This document shows, in pieces, positions 58,001 through 64,000 of a stretch of 64,000 nt of DNA. Numbering within the stretch: the first letter of the stretch is position 1; each line of letters starts with the position of its first letter. The stretch is taken from assembly GCF_950023065.1 (NCBI RefSeq), contig NC_088678.1, positions 10,964,580 through 11,028,579 of the forward strand. Direction: 5' to 3'. The stretch is from Planococcus citri (taxonomy: Eukaryota; Arthropoda; Insecta; Hemiptera; Pseudococcidae). The notes under the pieces are model-generated. The model was not told the origin of the DNA. It saw nothing but the letters and a program-made list of their open reading frames with translations, and ran no database searches. Made by a program: the position numbers and the translations under genes.

Positions 58001-61000
58001 CATTTTGAGAATTTCCTCAGATTTCAAAATGAAATTCCGAGTAAAACTCAATTTTTAAAAAAAAATCTGCTTAACGAAATTTTATACTCCTTCCGATATA
58101 ATGAAAAGTTTCCATTTTCATGCGTCATTCGGATTCTTCTCGTGTCTCAAAGGGTTAATGATTATTTGTCAAGCTTTTATTCACACCTGTCGAAAACGAA
58201 CAGGTACGTATTTTGAGGGAATAAAAAAGTTGATTAAGTATTTTTTTTTGAAGTGAAAATAAAAACTACCCACCTAATACCTACGAAGCAGATAAAATAA
58301 AATGGGTACTGAAGATAACTTACCAATTTCACACAACAGAGAGAAGTAGATAGAAGACAGAACCGATCCATACAATCCATCCATATATTTCACATATCTT
58401 TCTCGACCCTTCGGATTCGTTATGAGTGTCTGCGCACTCTCGTACACCAGCTCTTGGTAAAGTTTCTCGAAAGGATCATTCAAATTGACTAGTACCATCA
58501 CATAAACGCAATAGATCACTTCGAGGATTAAAAATGACATGGTCGCGATCAACAAAAAATTGGAGGGTGTTTTCTGAAAATATAAGCACATAAATACATA
58601 ATATTAAAGAAATACTTATATCTAGCAACAAATCTTTGAAGTTGAAAATGAAACTATTCAAAAGCACATCTGCTGTTGGGAGCCAAGTAAAATCTCCACG
58701 AATAGAACAATTCTTCTGCCAAAATTGACGTTTAGCCTTTTGTATGTCTCAAGGAATCACTCAAAGTGTCTGTAATCGATTTGACCAAAAATGATATTTT
58801 TAGAGAGAAAGTATGGTTTTTTAGTGATATTTTAAAAATCCAGAATGATGCCTCTGAAAATGAAGAAAACCAGTTCTTGTTAATCTAGGAAGCTCCAGAA
58901 TGGCTGTAACTACGAGTAAATACGTAGTGGGCTTCGATTTGGAAGGAGTTGATATTATCGTTAGCTCAAGAACTGTTTTTCATCAGTTTTACTGCAGATG
59001 TAGGTACCTATGTATGTACATTTTTAAAAAATTACAAATTTGGATTTCAAGAAATCTGCCAAAAATCAAACAATTAATTTGGACTGCTGTAATTTTGGTT
59101 TTAAAAACTTTGTGAATGTCTCTTACATCGAGTCATGATAAACTTACTTTAATAATGGATACGATGGTTGCCAAGATAATAAATCCTCCTATTATTGATA
59201 GATACAAATTCGTGTAAAACAACGGACCATGTTCACCTAAACGTAAACAAAAATCAATTACGTACCTAGTATAAGTACCGAATACAATGTACTAATGTAC
59301 TTCAACAATTATACGAGTTAAATGGTCTTAATTTGGGCATTTTTATGTTATCACTCTTTAAAGTTGTTAAACATTATCAGGAAATGATTTTTTTTTTCGA
59401 ATTTCCCCTCGAATCTATGTAAAAAAAAGTAGGAGCAAGTGCTTTCTGAAATGGGGGAAAAAATTAGAAAAATCAATCAATCAATCAATCAATTTAAAAA
59501 ATGCACTTAAAATTGAAAAAATTTGATTTTTGCGATAGAATTCTTCAAAACATTACATTTTTTTTTTTTTTTTTTTAGGAAAAACAAATCACCAATAGTC
59601 CCCCCCCCCGCCGCCTACCCTCACACACAAAACTGAAAATAATAATTATTCGTGGTAATTTTTCAAAAAATTCCCAATTTCTGTGTCAGAATTCCAACAA
59701 ATAGCCCATTTTCAACAGAAAACCTTTCTCGACCCCCCTCCCCCCAGCAATGAGTATACCTGTCAGAGACAAAACTAACGTTAGGGAGGTGAAGCACACA
59801 CCTCTTCCCCAAGGTTGTCAAAGCTTAATAAAGCTGGTAAAAGTCAGCCAATTTTGAAAATTTTAAGTTCGAATAAAAAGACTATTTTGTCAACTTTTTT
59901 GGATTACACATTTTTGAAAGCTTTTGCCAAGTCGAGATTTCTAAAAAAAAAATAATTATTCAAATTCTAAAATTTTGAAACCAAAAAAAGCTCCTTCAAA
60001 ACAAAGCTGTTTCACCTATCAAAATATGTACGAATTTTTGAAAGCTTTGCCCTTAGTTCGTTCGGGCCAGTTTGCTTTTTGTTTTCAAAGTTGGAATTTC
60101 TTTTAAAAAAATCTTTCAAAGTTCAAAATTTTTAAACCAAGAAAAAGAAAATCAAACTCTTCACATAAAAAAAAGTTGGTTTTTCACCAATCAAAATAAT
60201 AAGTATGACATTTTCTTGTTGTTACTCTTTTACTGAATAAAAAACTACATGTTTGAGGCTTCTAAAGATTCGGTCTTTTTTTCTCATAGGTATCAATTGG
60301 AAACATTTTTACTGACCCCCCCCCCCTCTTCTCAACTTTCGAAGCTCAAAAAAATAAGAAATGAATCAAAAGAAAAACTTCTCCCACTTACCAGACGATT
60401 TTTTGAATTTTCCCCCCAAATTCAGTTTCTTGATCCTTGATTGGAGGATTTTTCCCCCGAAAAACACAAAACCGCAACAACAGGGTGTCTAACAAATTAC
60501 CCAGACAAAAAAAAATCATGACCTTTTTCATCACCCATTTTTCACATTTTTATCGCATGGAAATACTCCCCCCCCCCAGCAAAAAAAAATAATTAAATAA
60601 CTCGAAACTGCGAGGACATTTTTTTAAAAAAAATAACCTAGTAGGCAAATAAGTGAATTTCAGTTTTTTCATTTTTCTGATTTTTTGAACACTTTTAGTT
60701 TGTTTTTTTTCATTTTTGGGCGATTTAAAAAATGTTAAGGGTGTTTTGAGCAAAATTTGTGACTTTTTCATGACTTTCATGACCGTTATAGATACCCTGA
60801 CAACTTCTAGGAGTGGACTCCACTTTCGTTCCCTTCAAATGGGCTCATCCAAGAGATCAAAAATCATTCTTCAATGTTCACTTCTCAAGGATGTTCAAGT
60901 TCAGGATCAAAAAAATCAACAAGGCCACAACTATACGAGTAGGTAAATGTCTACCTACATTCTAACCTTATAAATTTTCCATGTGGCCTTATCAAGCTTA

Positions 61001-62343
61001 TGGGGAGAGGAGAGATCCCATGCAGTTGATGAGATATCAGTGTAGGTGTTTTTAAACAGATTTTCGCAAGTCCAAAATTGGCGTTTTCAATGAAAATCTG
61101 AGTGAACCACCTCAGAAAGGGGTGGACTTTCATCTCGAAAATTTTATTCAGGGGTACCCAATAATTGACCATCATAATTTTTCAAATTCGCCAACAATGG
61201 CATTTTAGTCATCTCACAAGGGATTCCCCCTTTCACCTTCCCAACTTCATGGGTAAAATTTATAGTGGAAATTTCAACTTGAAAAAATGAACTGGATGCT
61301 TCAAAACATTTCAGAATGGTTTGAAACCGTTTCCAACCAATGTTGGGGAAATGGGGAAGTCTAAAACAGGACACAAGCCAGATTTCAGCTTTGTAGGTCC
61401 ATTTGGTAAAATTTTAATTTATTCGCATTTGGTCTCATATTTGATTTCCAAAAAATTTAAAATAATCTTTACTTTAGCACCAAAAATGTTGGCTGCTCAT
61501 GTATTTTTGGGTTATTTTTCAATAAGAGCCATCTGAATAATATTACTCAATAATAGCTGACTAGATATTAAATCAATATAATCGTACTTTATTTATCTAC
61601 TGCTAATTACCTACGCTCATTTTTTTTAGTCAATAAGGATCAAGGATTAAGGAATGAAAACACATGTCAGAAAAATACTTACTTATGAACTTATCGATCG
61701 CAGGATTGTCTAGAGCGGGCAACAAAACACACGACACCACACAATCGATCTAATTAAAAAATGAAGAATTTATTTTAATGGATTCAACTCATTTCATAAC
61801 ATACAAGCACATTTTTTCTATTGTGAAATTGAGATATTAACTAGGTACTTGTGAATATCTTGAAAGTACGAGTAAATCAGTAAAGTAGAAATTGCAATTT
61901 GGCACATGTTTCGAAACACCGTATGATGTCGATTACATAACAATCTAGATTAGATTTCGCTGTTTCGTACCCTCCCCTCAATGAAAAGTACCCGAAAGAC
62001 AGATCATTTGGAAATGGTAACATTCAAATATCAAACAGAATTGGAAAAAATTCAACCACTATTGCATTGTTTCACCTTCGAATTAATTCCAAACAAAGAA
62101 ACAAACCAAATATCAAACTTTTTTGAACATGCTGTAGTGCCAAAAGCCATAGTGAAGTTTGCATGCATGTAACGGTACGATACCATAGGTACGTACTTTT
62201 TATTTTATTCTAGCAATAAAACTTAATACACCACATGACATGTAATTCATAAATTTATTGGTTAGCCTACTTACCAGGTTAATATAGAGTAAAACCAGAC
62301 TGCCCATTCGCAATGATGTACAACACATTTTTTTTAAAACCAT
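55036..62343 (-). CDS. four-pass membrane protein, 216 residues, complete, transposon in intron 4
   Basis: Exons on the minus strand are 62343-62275 (ATG), 61749-61683, 59236-59148, 58573-58324 and 55211-55036 (stop). All joins keep frame, with phases 0, 1, 0 and 1 identical to the tandem copy at 52296-53881. The first exon shares the pattern Ser-Leu-Arg-x-Gly, then Leu-Leu-Tyr-Ile with that copy. Four hydrophobic segments are separated by short loops, with a longer acidic loop between the third and fourth. The tail ends with Ser-Pro-Pro-Tyr and Pro-Gln-Tyr but no exact PPxY. Introns are much longer (0.5-3.1 kb) because of repeats; intron 4 carries a 2.1 kb foldback transposon. The role is probably in endolysosomal membranes, by family resemblance only. 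Confidence 0.9.
55577..57657. mobile_element. 2.08 kb foldback transposon with CAGTATGACAC ends and TA duplication
   Basis: It begins CAGTATGACACAAAAGTAG and ends with its reverse complement, flanked by TA at 55575-55576 and 57658-57659. The two arms mirror each other about a centre near 56490. Each arm contains six to seven copies of a unit of roughly 125 bp with ACCGGTTCATTAATTTGC (left) or its complement (right). TA target and CAGT ends suggest a Tc1/mariner-superfamily non-autonomous element. It lies wholly in intron 4 of the gene at 55036-62343. Frames at 55609-55956, 56562-56762, 56607-56979 and 57136-57471 come from the repeats and are not genes. Confidence 0.9.
59471..59492 (+). repeat. 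AATC microsatellite
   Basis: About 5.5 copies of AATC in intron 2 of the membrane-protein gene. Confidence 0.9.
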
Positions 62344-62924
62344 TTTGAATGAAAGTAAATTTTTACACGACTAAATATATGCGAAAACTTGAGACACACA
62401 CAGTCGGAGAGCAAGTGTTGAGAAAAACAATTTCTGATGAAAACAAATCTCAGCTATCCCAATTCAACCTTTTCCGTTTTAAACTGGCTGAACTAGCATT
62501 TATCGAGATTGTTCACGCGCATGAATTCAGAACAGGTAACAGTCAGTAAACACTTCGAACCGAATCACTCGTTGATGTATTTCGATTGTTTTCCGCAATG
62601 GCCTAAATGGGCGATAACTGAAAGGCAAAATAAGAAAGTGGGGGTAAATATTTCTTACCAAGATACTAAATGTGCGCACAACCGACAAAGATTATGGATG
62701 GTTATGGATATGGAAATATGATGCAATAGTAACGAATACGAGGAATTTCGACCATCTGGCATCTTTATTTTAATGCATCTTATAAACTTTTCTCCTGAAA
62801 ATAAATTCTCTATTTCCCTTTGTTGGGTCGCCAAACTCGGACTCGGAGGACGGTATTTTTGGGAGCACGGATGAAGATCTTTTCCTGCTTTTAATACAGT
62901 CCGGCATATGACAATAGGAGTAAT
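62344..62924. other. upstream region of the last membrane-protein gene
   Basis: Contains the 5' flank and probable promoter of the minus-strand gene starting at 62343. No TATA is evident on the minus strand, and no other exon is supported. Confidence 0.4.
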
Positions 62925-64000
62925 TGCACCCCCCCCCCCGATCCACCTGGACAACTTTTTCCTTAAAGGGGACATCCTAAGGAACATTTTAAAGCAAACT
63001 TGCCCAAAAAAAAGTTGGCCTTACTTACAAAATGGTGGCCATTTTGATTGACAGGTCAGCCGAAATCGCAGATCTCGCGTTTCAACATAGGACTTGCTCG
63101 AAATTTTTCAAACTTTACAAAGGTAGAACGAAAGAACATGCAAAAATCTATCACATGTCAAAATTTCAAGTGCTAAAGTGTGTTTTTCGATTTTTGGTGA
63201 ATTTTTGAAAATCGAATTTAGGCCAAAAATGAGGGAAAAATCACAATTTTACCAAATTGATCAAGAAAGCTGAAATTTGGGATATACCCTATTTTCGACA
63301 TGCCAAATCGATTGGAAACGGTTTCAACCCGTTTTGAGCAGTTCTGGAGCCTCCAGCAGATTTTTGAAACTCGAAATTCCCACAAAATTCCATCAAATTG
63401 GAGTTGTAAAGCTAAAATTTATTCTAAGAACTAATTTCAATACGCTACGAAGTACTGCAGGAGAATTTCAAGTCGTTTTGGAGCCTCCAGCGACTTTTTG
63501 AAAATTCCTGAAGCCTCCAGCACATTTTTGAAATTTTAAATTTTCACAAAATTTCATCAAATGGGGATGGAAAGCTGAAATGTACTGTGCACTCCAATTT
63601 TAACACCCTCTGAAGACGACTTCAGGTGGTTTCAAGCCATGTTAGGGCCTCCAGCGACTTTTTTGAAAATTACTGGAGCCTCCAGTAGATTTTTGAAACT
63701 TGAAATTTCCCCAACATTAATTTATCAAATGGAGTTGGCAAGCTGAAATTTACTTCGCACTTCGCAGACTACATGGTGGTTTCAAATGGTTTTGAAGCTT
63801 CCAGCTATTTTTAGGAAATCTCAATTTTCCAAAAAAACATCATGCATACCTTTCAAAAAGTTGCTGGAGGCTCCAAAACGACTTGAAATTCACCAGCAGT
63901 CAACTTCGTAGTGTATTGAAATTGTTTGCAGAATGAATTTCGACTTTCCATCTTAGTTTAAGTTTCAAAAATCTACTGGAGGCTCCAGTAATTTTCAAAA
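62925..64000 (-). repeat. second copy of the GGAGCCTCCAG repeat family, cut by the window end
   Basis: The segment 62925-63100 is the reverse complement of about 8290-8430, and 63140-63480 resembles 7310-7640. CTGGAGGCTCC or its complement recurs at least six times up to 63990. A C-rich run (62929-62940) marks the outer end. The right boundary is outside the window. Confidence 0.7.

Overview
This is eukaryotic DNA. It is AT-rich and has small spliced genes with GT..AG introns, dispersed foldback and TIR transposons, LTR retroelements, and a scattered palindrome around TAGGTACCTA. The compact multi-exon membrane-protein genes, the Ty3/gypsy-type element and this motif style point to an arthropod, most likely an insect (a hemipteran such as a mealybug is my weak guess). 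The species cannot be fixed from the sequence.

Host genes. Five paralogous genes for about 200-residue, four-pass membrane proteins lie across the window: a partial one at 3255-9220 (-), and complete ones at 20974-21984 (+), 26093-27018 (-), 52296-53881 (-) and 55036-62343 (-). I rebuilt them exon by exon. They share a phase 1 final intron and a phase 0 intron just before an exon that starts with a Lys-rich, usually Pro-containing motif. Two end in a PPPY motif, as in LAPTM-like lysosomal membrane proteins. One small two-C2H2 zinc finger gene lies at 14356-17553 (+).

Mobile DNA fills most of the rest: a pogo-like MITE (2610-2994), a family of foldback elements ending in GGGTCATTCC (10864-13325, 15569-15985, 23128-24737), two solo LTRs of one family on opposite strands (11206-12274 and 50007-51068), a TA-flanked foldback with CAGT ends inside an intron (55577-57657), and a CTGGAGGCTCCAG repeat family.

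The centrepiece is a 20.6 kb LTR retrotransposon at 27543-48144, with two 1003-bp LTRs that I could not tell apart by eye and a CTAT target duplication. Its order is LTR, a primer-binding site, a 4.4 kb leader with tandem repeats, gag, a GGGAAAC frameshift site with a predicted pseudoknot, and a 5.9 kb pol. After pol comes a noncoding stretch with at least four 27-nt-loop-type hairpins whose stems co-vary. A second coding block follows: a RING-H2 finger with coiled coil, a Ser/Thr/Pro-rich segment, an SGNH-hydrolase-like domain and a basic tail.

Pol itself starts with a related SGNH-like domain. It then carries protease, RT, a degenerate RNase H, an integrase core, a second intact RNase H, the GPY/F module and an AT-hook. 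The two SGNH-like domains in one element, the RNase H nested inside the integrase, the RING protein and the hairpin array are the features I think are new or little described.
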